Shown: positions 1 to 7,793, counted from the stretch's first letter. The stretch: DNA of 28,168 nucleotides from Dehalococcoidales bacterium (GCA_030620035.1 JAUXAE010000001.1:1-28168); one strand, 5' to 3'. A program made the numbers and translations. Notes: a model not told the origin generated them from the sequence alone.

Positions 1-2
1 CT

Positions 3-149
3 CAGCAGGGTGCAGCTGGCGCCGGCGGCACCGAACTTTTCCGCTTCAGGGCACTTAAAAAGGGTGAAGTCGAGATAACAATGGTCTATAAGCGACCGTG
101 GGAAGAAGAAAGCATTGATACTAAGGTATTTACGGTTAGTATAGATTAG
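3..149 (+). CDS. Chagasin-like (I42 family) protease inhibitor, C-terminal part
   Basis: Only the last 48 codons are present; the 5' part lies before the window. The fragment shows a GAGG loop (residues 6-9 of the fragment), then FRFRALKKG, then a KRPWE segment and a final beta-strand KVFTVSID. A glycine-rich GxGG loop followed about 20 residues later by RPW is the pair of C-terminal loop motifs of chagasin/I42 inhibitors, which block papain-type cysteine peptidases with three loops. The first loop (NPTTG type) would be upstream and cannot be checked. The 3' end overlaps the convergent methyltransferase gene by 14 bp. The family call rests on two motifs only. Confidence 0.72.
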   Translation, partial: QQGAAGAGGTELFRFRALKKGEVEITMVYKRPWEEESIDTKVFTVSID

Positions 150-666
150 AACCCTTCTTATTACTGGTGCTCGCCTCAAGGTCAAGAAGATACCGCTTCA
201 TCTCCACTCCCCCGCTGTAACCGCCGAGTTTGCCATCGCTTTTAACTACCCGATGGCAGGGAATGATTATCGGTAGCCGGTTTCGGGCCAGGGCCTGTCC
301 TACCGCCCGGGTCGCTTCGGGCCGGCCCAATGCTTGAGCCAGCCACTGGTAGCTCCGGGTCTCACCATAAGGAATGAGCCTTGTTGTCTGCCATACCTGG
401 CGCTGGAATTGGGTGGCCGCTGAGAGGTCAAGCTTATCGGTGAAGGCCACTTTATCGCCGTCAAGGTAGCCCCTGAGGCGGGCCGTCAAATCGTCAAAGT
501 GCTCAGGTGACCAGATGGCCTGTTTTGAGCCTAAAGCTAACAGCTTGATTGCCTGCTCGCTTGAATGCTGGGGTAGGGTAATAGCCAGCAACCCCCTGGC
601 CGAGCCTAAAATGCCCAGCCAGCCCATTTTGGTACTGAAGGTAGAGTATCTTAATTGGCTGACCAC
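136..666 (-). CDS. ogt: Methylated-DNA-[protein]-cysteine S-methyltransferase
   Basis: The protein removes alkyl groups from O6 of guanine in DNA by suicidal transfer to its own cysteine. The active-site motif IIIPCHRVV is at about residues 133-141 (nucleophile Cys137), followed by GKLGGYSGG. RPEATRAVGQALARNR (115-130) is the DNA-binding helix region with the arginine finger, and an Ogt-type N-terminal domain precedes it. At 176 aa the length is normal for the family. The start is a GTG at 666; a TATAAT lies 13 nt upstream of it (680-685), so the leader is very short and no proper Shine-Dalgarno is seen. Met14 (627) is an alternative start. It overlaps the convergent I42 gene by 14 bp. Confidence 0.93.
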   Translation of the reverse strand: MVSQLRYSTFSTKMGWLGILGSARGLLAITLPQHSSEQAIKLLALGSKQAIWSPEHFDDLTARLRGYLDGDKVAFTDKLDLSAATQFQRQVWQTTRLIPYGETRSYQWLAQALGRPEATRAVGQALARNRLPIIIPCHRVVKSDGKLGGYSGGVEMKRYLLDLEASTSNKKGSNLY

Positions 667-679
667 ACCCTTAAGACTG

Positions 680-685
680 ATTATA
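680..685 (-). promoter_or_regulatory. -10 box of ogt
   Basis: TATAAT on the minus strand, 13 nt before the GTG start of the methyltransferase. No good -35 hexamer is found 16-18 nt upstream, so this is only a tentative promoter. Confidence 0.35.
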
Positions 686-777
686 TTTAGTTTCCCCTTC
701 TAAACTGGGTTAGGGGGCTTAATTTTGGACTTGAGCGGCTCTGGTAGCGGCCTGATAGTGGGCCTAGGCCTTTAAGG

Positions 778-1062
778 TCAGGAGCTTTGCTGGTGGCGGC
801 GCTGGATATAGGCGGCCACAAATATTAACATCACACCAAGAATAATACTGACTACTATCTTAAACAGTTGTGGCATATCCATACTCAGAAAGAACCCGTA
901 GGTAAAAATGCCGGTGACCACAGAAAGACCGTAGGCAATGTTATGGGCCTTAATCTGCTTTACTTTTAACTCCCCTTTTACCGCCCGGTAAATTAGCCAG
1001 CCAATGAAAGCCAAAAAAGCAGCCGTTATAGCTAGTGATATTAGTCCTAATACTATTTCCAT
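778..1062 (-). CDS. Small membrane protein of unknown function, 94 aa
   Basis: Not recognised. Three hydrophobic segments can be seen: about residues 3-26, 42-60 and 66-87, separated by a short basic loop (KGELKVKQIKAHN) and ending in a basic, polar tail (QRRHQQSS). It is the last of three consecutive membrane-protein genes and begins 4 nt after the stop of the 58-aa gene, so the two are almost certainly cotranscribed. Nothing in the sequence points to catalysis. It may be a subunit or accessory of a membrane complex with its two neighbours. Confidence 0.7.
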   Translation of the reverse strand: MEIVLGLISLAITAAFLAFIGWLIYRAVKGELKVKQIKAHNIAYGLSVVTGIFTYGFFLSMDMPQLFKIVVSIILGVMLIFVAAYIQRRHQQSS

Positions 1063-1066
1063 CTAG

Positions 1067-1243
1067 TTACCACCCCAGACCTTCAAAATATTTCCCCAGG
1101 AAGGCAAACATGGCTACCGTTAGTAGCAGTGAAATAAGCTTGCCTGCCTCGGAAAGATACCGCACATATTCTGCCGCCAGATAGCCGATGCCAGCCACAC
1201 TGAACAGAATTCCAAAACCATATAATATATATACCAGCCTCAT
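1067..1243 (-). CDS. Small membrane protein of unknown function, 58 aa
   Basis: A short frame running from ATG at 1243 to TAA at 1067. The product begins MRLVYILYGFGILFSVAGIG and has two hydrophobic segments (about residues 4-24 and 37-50), ending KYFEGLGW. A GGGAG ribosome-binding site precedes the ATG at proper spacing. The frame exactly fills the gap between its neighbours: 16 nt after the stop of the 165-aa gene and 4 nt before the start of the 94-aa gene. That packing, the RBS and the membrane-protein profile support a real gene. Function unknown. Confidence 0.65.
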   Translation of the reverse strand: MRLVYILYGFGILFSVAGIGYLAAEYVRYLSEAGKLISLLLTVAMFAFLGKYFEGLGW

Positions 1244-1259
1244 AGGCTACTCCCTTTAA

Positions 1260-1757
1260 TTATCTTGCCGGAACCGGAAATTTGGGGGTGTAGTTAATAT
1301 AAAGGATTATCCTCTGTTCCAGTTCACCCCTCTTTATGATTACGGTATATTCGTAAGTCTGCTCTGGAGGAACCGGCTCCAGCTCCACGGTATCCACCAC
1401 CCATTCCAGCAGTCCACTATTAAAAGAAGCTATTTGAATCTGCTCAGATAGTAAATCGAGCACTTTCTGCTGGCTGCGCCACACTGAAACCTCAATATCA
1501 GCCGAGTAGCTTGAGAACTGGCGGTTGTCAACCTCGTAGCGGAAGAATACCTTTTCTCCCCAGTTGGTCCCCACTGACCACCAAATACCGTTGTCTTCTG
1601 ACCAGGAATCAGCCTCTATTTTCTGCTCCTGCTCTCCGGCAGTTATATAGACGGTGTCATAGATGCCCATATAGCCATCAAAAACAAATATGGCTACAAT
1701 ACCTAGCAAGCAGGCCAGGGCCAAATATAGGTATAGATTTTTTAGTCTGGCTACCAT
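1260..1757 (-). CDS. Membrane-anchored extracytoplasmic protein of unknown function
   Basis: 165 aa. A basic N-terminus (MVARLKN) is followed by one hydrophobic helix (about residues 8-27), then a hydrophilic, beta-rich domain of about 135 residues with many aromatic residues and no cysteines or catalytic motif. This is the profile of an N-in anchor with an outside domain. A GGAG sits about 10 nt before the ATG. It starts 30 nt after the stop of hpf and leads into two further small membrane-protein genes, so it may be the soluble part of a three-protein membrane assembly. I do not recognise the domain. Confidence 0.75.
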   Translation of the reverse strand: MVARLKNLYLYLALACLLGIVAIFVFDGYMGIYDTVYITAGEQEQKIEADSWSEDNGIWWSVGTNWGEKVFFRYEVDNRQFSSYSADIEVSVWRSQQKVLDLLSEQIQIASFNSGLLEWVVDTVELEPVPPEQTYEYTVIIKRGELEQRIILYINYTPKFPVPAR

Positions 1758-1787
1758 ATATGGTTACTCCGATACCTTGTTGGAAGT

Positions 1788-2339
1788 TTACTCCTTATCA
1801 AGCTCAGGCTCAATCAGGCCGTAGTCGCCGTTCTTGCGCCGGTATAAAAGGCTAAGCCCCTGGCGGTCACTGCTGAAGAAGAGAAAGAAGTCGTGGCCCA
1901 GAAGCTCCATCTGTTCTATGGCCTCGTCTAGCAACATTGGCTTAATGGCAAACCGCTTGACCTTAACCACTCTATTGGCGACTGGTGGCGTGGCTGCCGG
2001 CTGGCCAGACCTGCCTCTGGCCGGTGAGTTGCCCCTCCCCTTATGATATAGCTTGCCTTTGTAGCGCCTGATTTGCCGGTCCATTATCTCGGCTACCTTA
2101 TCAATGGCCGTGAGCAGGTTTTCTCCCCTCTGCTCACCGCGCAGCAGGGTGCCGTTGCTATCTATGGTTAGCTGGGCGATGAAGCGATGCTGGGGCGACC
2201 TTGTCCTCTCCTCGGCTATTTCCAGCCTGGCCTCGGAAATACTGGCCAGATGGCGACCCAGCTTGCCCAGTTTGCCCTCAATGTGACGGCGTACCTGCGG
2301 TGATAGCTCTATATTCTTAGCGGTTATCTCAAGCTGCAT
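1788..2339 (-). CDS. hpf: Ribosome hibernation promoting factor, long form
   Basis: 183 aa with the two domains of long HPF. The N-terminal S30AE/YfiA domain (MQLEITAKNIELSPQVRRHI to about residue 98) binds the 30S A/P-site region. A linker of about 25 residues rich in Gly, Arg, Pro and Ala follows. The C-terminal domain (about 125-180, VKVKRFAIKPMLLDEAIEQM and LGHDFFLFF) pairs with that of another copy to give 100S ribosome dimers. An AGGAG lies 8 nt before the ATG. It follows comF by 18 nt, a common neighbour arrangement in bacteria, and is followed by three membrane-protein genes. Role: silencing of ribosomes in slow growth. Confidence 0.95.
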   Translation of the reverse strand: MQLEITAKNIELSPQVRRHIEGKLGKLGRHLASISEARLEIAEERTRSPQHRFIAQLTIDSNGTLLRGEQRGENLLTAIDKVAEIMDRQIRRYKGKLYHKGRGNSPARGRSGQPAATPPVANRVVKVKRFAIKPMLLDEAIEQMELLGHDFFLFFSSDRQGLSLLYRRKNGDYGLIEPELDKE

Positions 2340-2357
2340 CTTGGCTACTCCTGTTAA

Positions 2358-3065
2358 TTAGACTTCTCTGGCTAGGGTCAACCCCCAGACTGAGCTGGCA
2401 CCGGTAGCCTTTAAGGCGGCGGCACAGGCATCAAGGGTGGCCCCGGAGGTGGCGACATCATCTATCAGCAGTACCTGTTTGTCCCTTAGCCGGTCGTTAA
2501 GGCAGGCAAAGGCCTGGGCCACATTGGCCCGCCTCTGCGCCACGGTGGTTGTTTCCGCTTGTGGTGGCGCCGGCCGCTGTCTCAGAAGGCAATCGGTGAC
2601 CACGGGTAGCTCAGCCAGCCTACCCAGTTCCCGGGCCAGCAGCTGGGACTGGTTGTAACCCCGCTGCCTTAGGCGTTTCTGATGAAGCGGCACCGGCACC
2701 AGTACCTGGCCGGGTATCGGGTTGGCCGTCAGGTATTCATTTAATAGTCGGGCCAGCAGCCGGGCTATGGCCCTGAGGTTTCTGTATTTTAGCTGGTGGA
2801 TAGCCTGGCGCATTATCCCGTCAAAGCGGAACGGCGAGCGGATGCCATCTATCTCTGGCCGCTGGCTGGTACAGGCGGGACAGATTAAGCCGCTGGCTTG
2901 AGGGCTACTGCAGACGGGGCAAAACGGCCCTATCATTCTGGGTAACCGGCGCTGGCAGGAGGCGCAGATGTAAGCGCCCTCCCGGCCACAACCAAGGCAC
3001 CACTGCGGAAACAGGAGGTCAAGGGCTACCTCTTTAAGCCTGACCAACCGAGGAAGCGCGTTCAC
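2358..3065 (-). CDS. comF: ComF family phosphoribosyltransferase-like protein
   Basis: 235 aa. The N-terminal part carries four cysteine pairs (Cys23/26, 34/37, 49/52, 62/65), a double zinc ribbon. The C-terminal part is a type I phosphoribosyltransferase fold with the family motif VPVPLH...RLRQRGYNQS (123-140) and the PRPP-loop VLLIDDVATSGAT (198-210). ComF proteins assist inward DNA transport or later processing in natural competence, but also occur in species not known to be competent. The start is GTG at 3065, 7 nt after the stop of the zinc-ribbon gene. Confidence 0.93.
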   Translation of the reverse strand: MNALPRLVRLKEVALDLLFPQWCLGCGREGAYICASCQRRLPRMIGPFCPVCSSPQASGLICPACTSQRPEIDGIRSPFRFDGIMRQAIHQLKYRNLRAIARLLARLLNEYLTANPIPGQVLVPVPLHQKRLRQRGYNQSQLLARELGRLAELPVVTDCLLRQRPAPPQAETTTVAQRRANVAQAFACLNDRLRDKQVLLIDDVATSGATLDACAAALKATGASSVWGLTLAREV

Positions 3066-3072
3066 TACCTGA

Positions 3073-3291
3073 CTAAAGCTGTTGGCGGGAGCGGCTGCTA
3101 TGCACCCCGCTCATAATGGGTTCGTTTAGATAGACATCACCGTTCCTGATCTTCAGGTTGAAGCCGCAATCAGGGTTGGTGCAAACCCAGGCCTTGTAGT
3201 GGATAGCCGCCCCTTGGCTGCCAAAATCGGATAGGGGCACCAGGTCGTCATCCTTGCACTTAAGGCATTTGGGAAAATTGAATTGTTCCAC
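3073..3291 (-). CDS. Small zinc-ribbon-like protein of unknown function
   Basis: About 72 aa from a GTG at 3291. I chose this start because GGAGG lies 8 nt upstream of it; a GTG at 3300 in the same frame would overlap that RBS. It contains FPKCLKCKDDD and, 27 residues later, CTNPDCGF, so four cysteines (CxxC and CxxxxC) that could bind zinc. The short tail is basic (SSRSRQQL). It is first in a likely operon with comF and hpf. The role is not known; such ribbons may bind nucleic acid or a protein partner. Confidence 0.72.
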   Translation of the reverse strand: MEQFNFPKCLKCKDDDLVPLSDFGSQGAAIHYKAWVCTNPDCGFNLKIRNGDVYLNEPIMSGVHSSRSRQQL

Positions 3292-3326
3292 TAGGACCAC
3301 CTCCCAACCAGAATTAGATTTTTAGC

Positions 3327-3355
3327 AGTATACATTAAACTGTGACCCTTGGCAA
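3327..3355 (-). promoter_or_regulatory. Promoter of zinc-ribbon/comF/hpf operon
   Basis: TTGCCA (3355-3350), 17-nt spacer, TATACT (3332-3327). The predicted transcript begins near 3320, giving a leader of about 29 nt to the GTG at 3291. Confidence 0.6.
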
Positions 3356-3359
3356 GGGC

Positions 3360-3947
3360 CTATTTCCCAGATTTTAGCTCTACGGAACCAATCTGGCTAT
3401 AGATGGCCCCCTGCCGGGTTAGCTGGCTCCTCATCAACTTGATGGCGGTGACCACAATGGGGTAACTTGAGGCAAACCGGGTGCTGATTATTAGCTGACC
3501 CAGGCTCTGCCGCTCGGCGGGCGATGCCTGTGGGCGCAGGCGGGCCAGGGTGAGATGGGGGCTAAACGGCCTTGTCTCAGGGACAAAACCCAGCCGGGCC
3601 AGGCTGGCTTCAAGCTGGGCCTGAAACCGGGCCAGCTTATCTACCTGGCCGCTTAGGCCCACCCAGGCTACCTGAGCCCGCCTGGGATTGGGGAAAACGC
3701 CTAGTCCCCCGATGGTCAGCTGGAAGGGTGGGATTCCCCGGGCGGCCTCATTCATCGCCCTGATTATGTCACCAGTTCTATCGGCGGCGATGTTGCCCAG
3801 GAACTTTAGAGTCAGGTGGATACCCTGGGGGTCGACCCACTTTACCCCACCCGGGTCAGCCGTTTTCAGCCTTGCCTGAAGCTCGGCCAGCTCCAGCTTT
3901 AGTGCCTCAGGCAGCTCAATGGCGATAAAAGAGCGTATTTGCTCCAT
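3360..3947 (-). CDS. thpR: RNA 2',3'-cyclic phosphodiesterase
   Basis: 195 aa. It has the two tetrapeptides of the 2H phosphoesterase superfamily: HLTL at 44-47 (in GIHLTLKFLGN) and HLTL at 131-134 (in PFSPHLTLARLR). The opening RSFIAIELPE and the spacing match ThpR/LigT, which opens 2',3'-cyclic phosphate RNA ends and can ligate tRNA halves in vitro. Length is normal. It lies 15 nt downstream of the amidohydrolase stop, probably cotranscribed; only a weak AAGG precedes the ATG. Confidence 0.95.
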   Translation of the reverse strand: MEQIRSFIAIELPEALKLELAELQARLKTADPGGVKWVDPQGIHLTLKFLGNIAADRTGDIIRAMNEAARGIPPFQLTIGGLGVFPNPRRAQVAWVGLSGQVDKLARFQAQLEASLARLGFVPETRPFSPHLTLARLRPQASPAERQSLGQLIISTRFASSYPIVVTAIKLMRSQLTRQGAIYSQIGSVELKSGK

Positions 3948-3962
3948 GGCCTTAATTTTTGG

Positions 3963-4802
3963 CTAGATACCCAGCAGCCCCTGGGCATTGCCGCCCAGGA
4001 TGAGGCCCTTTGCCTCCTCGGCTAGGTCAAGGGAGGTAACCTCCTTGAGCGAGCGGCCCTGTTCCAGCAGCGGAAAGTCGCTGCCGAAGAGAATCCTGTC
4101 GCTACCGATAAGCTGGATGACCTGGTTATATATCTGGGGACTGTAGAGAAGGGGCGAGGCCGCGGTGTCAAAATATACATTTTTTAGTGCCCTCTTTACC
4201 TCGGGCATCAGGGCGTAGAAGGGCAGGCCGCCGCCCCAGTGGGCCAAGACTATGGTTAGCTCTGGGTAGCTAGTAATAAAGGGGTAGAGCATATCCGGGG
4301 TCACCATCCCCTTGCCCGGGTAGTTATCGCCCACCGGCTCCGAGGCATGGCTGAGCAGAATGAGCTTATGCTTCCTTATTGTCTCAACGAAAGGCCTTAC
4401 TACTTCATCATCCACCAGGTTGAATAGCTGGATATCCGGCCTCAGTTCGCCAATACCCTTCATCCCGCCTTGGGCACAGCGTTCTATCTCAGCCAGGGCG
4501 GCTTCACAGGACAGCGGCTGGACGCTGCCAAAGCCTATCAGACGGTCGGGGTAGCGGGCTATGGACTCCAGGATATAGTCGTTGGTTTCCAGGCACAGCT
4601 CATGGGTTGTCCAGCCAATATTCAGGATGACCGAGATGTCTACCCCGTTCTTGTCCATGCTGGCAATAAGCTCATCGGCAGTGGCCAGTTTGGCCTCCTT
4701 CTTGGAGTAGAGGATGGCAAAGCAGGGGTCGCTCTCAATGTATCTACTGCGGTTTTTTACTATCTGCGGGGGAAAGACATGGCTGTGAAAATCAATTATC
4801 AT
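3963..4802 (-). CDS. Amidohydrolase family protein (ACMSD-like TIM barrel)
   Basis: 279 aa from the ATG at 4802. The metal-binding motif IDFHSHVFPP is right at the N-terminus; later come LLSHASEP, LAHWGGGLPFY and LFGSDFPL, the usual His and Asp ligands and base of amidohydrolase_2 enzymes (a family of metal-dependent hydrolases and decarboxylases). The substrate cannot be told from sequence. A start 36 nt upstream is possible in frame, but it would lie over a good TTGAAG-18-TATAAT promoter, so I reject it. With the chosen ATG 6 nt after the -10 box the mRNA would be leaderless. It may be cotranscribed with thpR downstream. Confidence 0.9.
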   Translation of the reverse strand: MIIDFHSHVFPPQIVKNRSRYIESDPCFAILYSKKEAKLATADELIASMDKNGVDISVILNIGWTTHELCLETNDYILESIARYPDRLIGFGSVQPLSCEAALAEIERCAQGGMKGIGELRPDIQLFNLVDDEVVRPFVETIRKHKLILLSHASEPVGDNYPGKGMVTPDMLYPFITSYPELTIVLAHWGGGLPFYALMPEVKRALKNVYFDTAASPLLYSPQIYNQVIQLIGSDRILFGSDFPLLEQGRSLKEVTSLDLAEEAKGLILGGNAQGLLGI

Positions 4803-4808
4803 CACCCG

Positions 4809-4838
4809 ATTATAACAGGAGGCCTTGGGTAACTTCAA
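4809..4838 (-). promoter_or_regulatory. Promoter of amidohydrolase gene, predicted leaderless
   Basis: TTGAAG (4838-4833), 18-nt spacer, perfect TATAAT (4814-4809), then only CGGGTG before ATG. A transcript starting 7 nt after the -10 would begin on the A of the start codon. There is no Shine-Dalgarno. Confidence 0.6.
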
Positions 4839-4850
4839 CCAGTCGTCGGT

Positions 4851-6065
4851 CTATGCCTGTCTTACCAGCCTGATAATCTCGCCCAGCTTGGGCGTCTTGC
4901 CGTACATCAGCAGGAAGGTTCTGAATACTTTGGCCACCAGCCACAGCGAGCCAACAATGGCCGCTACCAGCAGGGCCATGCTTAAGGCCAGCTGCCAGGC
5001 GGGGATTTCTGATATGCCCATCCTCATAATTACGGTTATCGGGGCGGAGAAAGGGAACAGGGTGAGAATTTGACTGATGATATGTTGGGGATTTTCTATT
5101 ATGAAATAGATGGCATAGAAGGGCAGCGCCGCCGGCAGGATAATAACCATTGACAGCTGCTGGCTCTCCCGGGCGGTGGCGCCGATGGCGCCCATGCCGG
5201 CCATCAGGACACCAAAGAGCAGATAACCCAGCAGGAAATACACCAGGCTTAGTATCACAAAGCTGGGCGATATTTCTATAGTACCTATGGCCTCGCTGAT
5301 GCCGGTGGGCAGAAGTTCAATCAGCAGCCTGGCCGAGAGCAGCCAGAAGACCATCTGCATCAATCCGGCGGCTCCCAGGCCCAGCACCTTGCCCGTGATT
5401 AGCTGCCGCGCCGAGACGGAGGAGAGCAGGATTTCCATAATCCGGTTCTCCTTCTCTTCGCCCAGTCCCTGGAGTACGAAGCCGGATGAGGTAAAGATGG
5501 CCATCAGAAGCAGAATGCTGAAGAGGTAGGGCAGGATGAGAGTGCCAGGGCCACCCTCCTCGTCGGTCGGCTGACCGCTCTCGTCCAGCACGGTGTTATA
5601 AAGCGCCAAGGGGAACTTGACCCTGTTGGTAATCTCCTCAGTGGTCTGCCCTTCAAGAAGGTTGCTCTGTAAAAAGTCCCTGATGGCGGTGATGGTCTTA
5701 TCCGGTGGCTTCAGCTCCCGCTCAAGGGTGAACCTGTAAATGGTGCCGCTGGTGACGTAGTCCGGAGGGATAACGAAATATTCACTGACCTCGTCATCAA
5801 GCAGGGCATCGGTGGCTTCTTCCGCCGTGGCAAACGGCGTCAGCTCAACCTGGTACTGCTCCCTGTAGCCGTCAAAGATGCCCACCTCATCCACATAGCC
5901 GATGCTTACCGCTTCGGCCGGTGGCGTCTCAACACCCTGGATAATCTGAAAGACACCGATGCCCAGCAGGCCCAGCACCGGGAAGGCGAGGGTCATTATG
6001 ATAAACGACTTCCTTTTCAGCGTCTGCAGGAACTCGTGTTTCAGTATCAGGACTGTCTTGTTCAT
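4851..6065 (-). CDS. ABC-2 type transporter permease (NatB-like)
   Basis: 404 aa membrane subunit of an exporter. One N-terminal TM helix (about 19-40, after MNKTVLILKHEFLQTLKRKSF) is followed by a large outside domain (about 45-170) and then a block of five or six TM helices (from about 178 to 390). LGEEKENRIMEILLSSVSARQLITGKVLG in the middle is the typical ABC-2 coupling region. The layout matches the NatB/YhaP group, which exports sodium or other small substrates; the actual substrate is not shown. It overlaps the ATPase gene by 4 nt (ATGA), so translation is coupled. Confidence 0.93.
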   Translation of the reverse strand: MNKTVLILKHEFLQTLKRKSFIIMTLAFPVLGLLGIGVFQIIQGVETPPAEAVSIGYVDEVGIFDGYREQYQVELTPFATAEEATDALLDDEVSEYFVIPPDYVTSGTIYRFTLERELKPPDKTITAIRDFLQSNLLEGQTTEEITNRVKFPLALYNTVLDESGQPTDEEGGPGTLILPYLFSILLLMAIFTSSGFVLQGLGEEKENRIMEILLSSVSARQLITGKVLGLGAAGLMQMVFWLLSARLLIELLPTGISEAIGTIEISPSFVILSLVYFLLGYLLFGVLMAGMGAIGATARESQQLSMVIILPAALPFYAIYFIIENPQHIISQILTLFPFSAPITVIMRMGISEIPAWQLALSMALLVAAIVGSLWLVAKVFRTFLLMYGKTPKLGEIIRLVRQA

Positions 6066-6973
6066 TGTTTCTTGGCGGCCACCTGAATGAATATCTCATT
6101 AAGGGAGGGGGTGGATACCTCAAAGCGGTTAAGGCTGCCTCCCCGGCTGACTAGCTGCTTGAGAACCTGCTGGGGTGTTGCCTCCCCATCCAGGAACAGC
6201 TCCGTGTACTGGCCGTAGTCCTTTATATCCACGACCCCGGCCAGCTCGCCCAGTTCTCCGTCAAACTCTACGAAGACAGAATTATTCCGGTATTTTGTTT
6301 TAATCTCGGTCAGCTTGCCGTAGAGGACGCTGCGTCCCACATCAATCATCAGTACCCGGTCACAGAGCACCTCAACCTCATTCATGCGGTGAGTGCTCAG
6401 GATAATGGCCTTGCCCTGACTCCTTAATTCAAGGATAATCTCCTTAAGCAGTTCGGTGTTAACCGGGTCCAGCCCGGCGAAAGGCTCATCCAGAATGACC
6501 AGCCGGGGGTCATGGATTATGGTAACCAGGAACTGGATGAGCTGGCCCATGCCGCGGCTGAGCTCCTCTATCTTCTTGTTCTTGTGGGGCAGCATGTCAA
6601 TCCGCTTCAGCAGCTCTTCAGCCCTGCTTTGAGCCCGATGGGCCGGGATGCCCTTTAATGAGGCCAGGTAGACGAGGGAGTGAAGTACGGTTATTTTTTT
6701 GTAGAGCCCTCTCTCCTCAGGGAGGTAGCCAATCCCGTTTTTGGCGGCCTCATTTAGGTGTTCTCCCAGGATGTTTATCTCCCCTGAGTCAGGCTTGATG
6801 ATGTCCATCATCATCCGGATGGTGGTTGTCTTACCGGCCCCATTGGGGCCGATTAGGCCAAATATCTCACCTTGGGCCACGGTGAACGAAACATCGTTAA
6901 CGACACGGCGTTTACCATAGATTTTGACGACGCTCTTGACCTCAACTGCGGGTGTAAAGTCCAGATCCTTCAT
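6062..6973 (-). CDS. ABC transporter ATP-binding protein (NatA-like)
   Basis: 303 aa. Walker A GPNGAGKT at 42-49, Walker B LVILDEP at 158-164, switch histidine at 195 (STHRM). The signature is LSRGM (138-142) instead of LSGGQ; this form is usual in the NatA-like exporter ATPases. The last 80 residues form the DUF4162-type C-terminal extension of that group. It drives the permease encoded directly downstream with a 4-nt overlap. It begins 17 nt after the stop of the L25 gene, without a clear RBS, so it may be read through from rplY. Confidence 0.94.
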   Translation of the reverse strand: MKDLDFTPAVEVKSVVKIYGKRRVVNDVSFTVAQGEIFGLIGPNGAGKTTTIRMMMDIIKPDSGEINILGEHLNEAAKNGIGYLPEERGLYKKITVLHSLVYLASLKGIPAHRAQSRAEELLKRIDMLPHKNKKIEELSRGMGQLIQFLVTIIHDPRLVILDEPFAGLDPVNTELLKEIILELRSQGKAIILSTHRMNEVEVLCDRVLMIDVGRSVLYGKLTEIKTKYRNNSVFVEFDGELGELAGVVDIKDYGQYTELFLDGEATPQQVLKQLVSRGGSLNRFEVSTPSLNEIFIQVAAKKQ

Positions 6974-6990
6974 GGTTAATAGCTTATTTT

Positions 6991-7653
6991 TTAGGATGAA
7001 GTCGGCTCGGCTTCTTCTTCAGTGGGAGCCTCAGCCTCTACCGCCTTAGCCGCCTCGGCCTCCTCAACCGCTACCTCTTCCTCTATCCTGGCTGCGGCCA
7101 CCTCAGTGACCTTAACCACCGGCTGGTCAGGCTCGGTGGTAACGGTAACCTCGGGGTCAAGGGCAATGTCGCTGACATGGATTGTCTGCCCCATCGCCTC
7201 TAGCTGGCTCAAGTCAACCTCTATCTGGGGTGGCAGCTTATCGGGCAGGCACTCAACACCTAGGTGGTTCAGGAGTTGGGTCACAATGTGCCCCTTTTCC
7301 TTCAGGGCCGGGGCCTGGCCAACAAAGACGATGGGAATATCGGCCGTCATCCTCTCCTTCATACTTACCCGATAGAAGTCAACATGAAGCAGCCGGCCAC
7401 TTAGGGGGTCTCTCTGGATTTCACGGATGAATACCATCTTGGGTTGCTTATCGGCTTCAATCTGAAGATTGATGAGCCGGGTCATACCTGCCTGGGCGAT
7501 AATGTACTCAAGCTTGCCAGTTGGGCCCTGCAGGGCCAGTGATTTGATATTGTGGCCAAAGAGATGGCTGGGGGTAATGCCCTGCCGCCGTAGAAATCGG
7601 GTCTTCTTGCCCAGTATATCTCTCTTGGTCAACTTTAGACTTAAATCTGCCAT
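6991..7653 (-). CDS. rplY: 50S ribosomal protein L25, long (Ctc) form
   Basis: 220 aa. The L25 domain that binds 5S rRNA is at the N-terminus (SLKLTKRDILGKKTRFLRRQGITPSHLFG); the TL5/Ctc C-terminal beta domain follows (about 95-185, PIVFVGQAPALKEKGHIV). The final 30 residues are almost all Glu, Ala, Val and Pro, an acidic tail common in long L25. A strong AGGAGGG lies 5-6 nt before the ATG. The ABC exporter genes follow after 17 nt. Confidence 0.96.
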   Translation of the reverse strand: MADLSLKLTKRDILGKKTRFLRRQGITPSHLFGHNIKSLALQGPTGKLEYIIAQAGMTRLINLQIEADKQPKMVFIREIQRDPLSGRLLHVDFYRVSMKERMTADIPIVFVGQAPALKEKGHIVTQLLNHLGVECLPDKLPPQIEVDLSQLEAMGQTIHVSDIALDPEVTVTTEPDQPVVKVTEVAAARIEEEVAVEEAEAAKAVEAEAPTEEEAEPTSS

Positions 7654-7763
7654 CTATCCCTCCTACAGCTAGTTATTTAAGCAGAGGCGGCGCCAAAAAT
7701 CAATCTGGCTGGAACTAAATAGACGCCCGACAAAAAATAAAGTAGCCAGGCTAACCCCTTGAC

Positions 7764-7793
7764 AAAATACCTGACTTGTCAACACTGTGTCAA
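7764..7793 (-). promoter_or_regulatory. Candidate rplY promoter with repeated TGTCAACAC
   Basis: On the minus strand TTGACA (7793-7788), 18-nt spacer, TATTTT (7769-7764). On the plus strand TGTCAACAC occurs twice, at 7777-7785 and 7788-7796, 11 bp apart (one helical turn), and CTTGACAA/CTTGTCAA form an inverted pair at 7758-7782. The repeats overlie the -35 and spacer and could be operators. The distance to the ATG (about 105 nt) leaves a long leader. Confidence 0.4.

Noticed and set aside
761..770. GGCCTAGGCC palindrome after the 94-aa gene
   Set aside because: Ten-base self-complementary sequence with no loop or T-run; likely chance in GC-rich DNA.
3346..3358. CCCTTG-G-CAAGGG hairpin as a terminator
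   Set aside because: The loop would be one base, no T-run follows, and it overlaps the -35 box of the zinc-ribbon operon.
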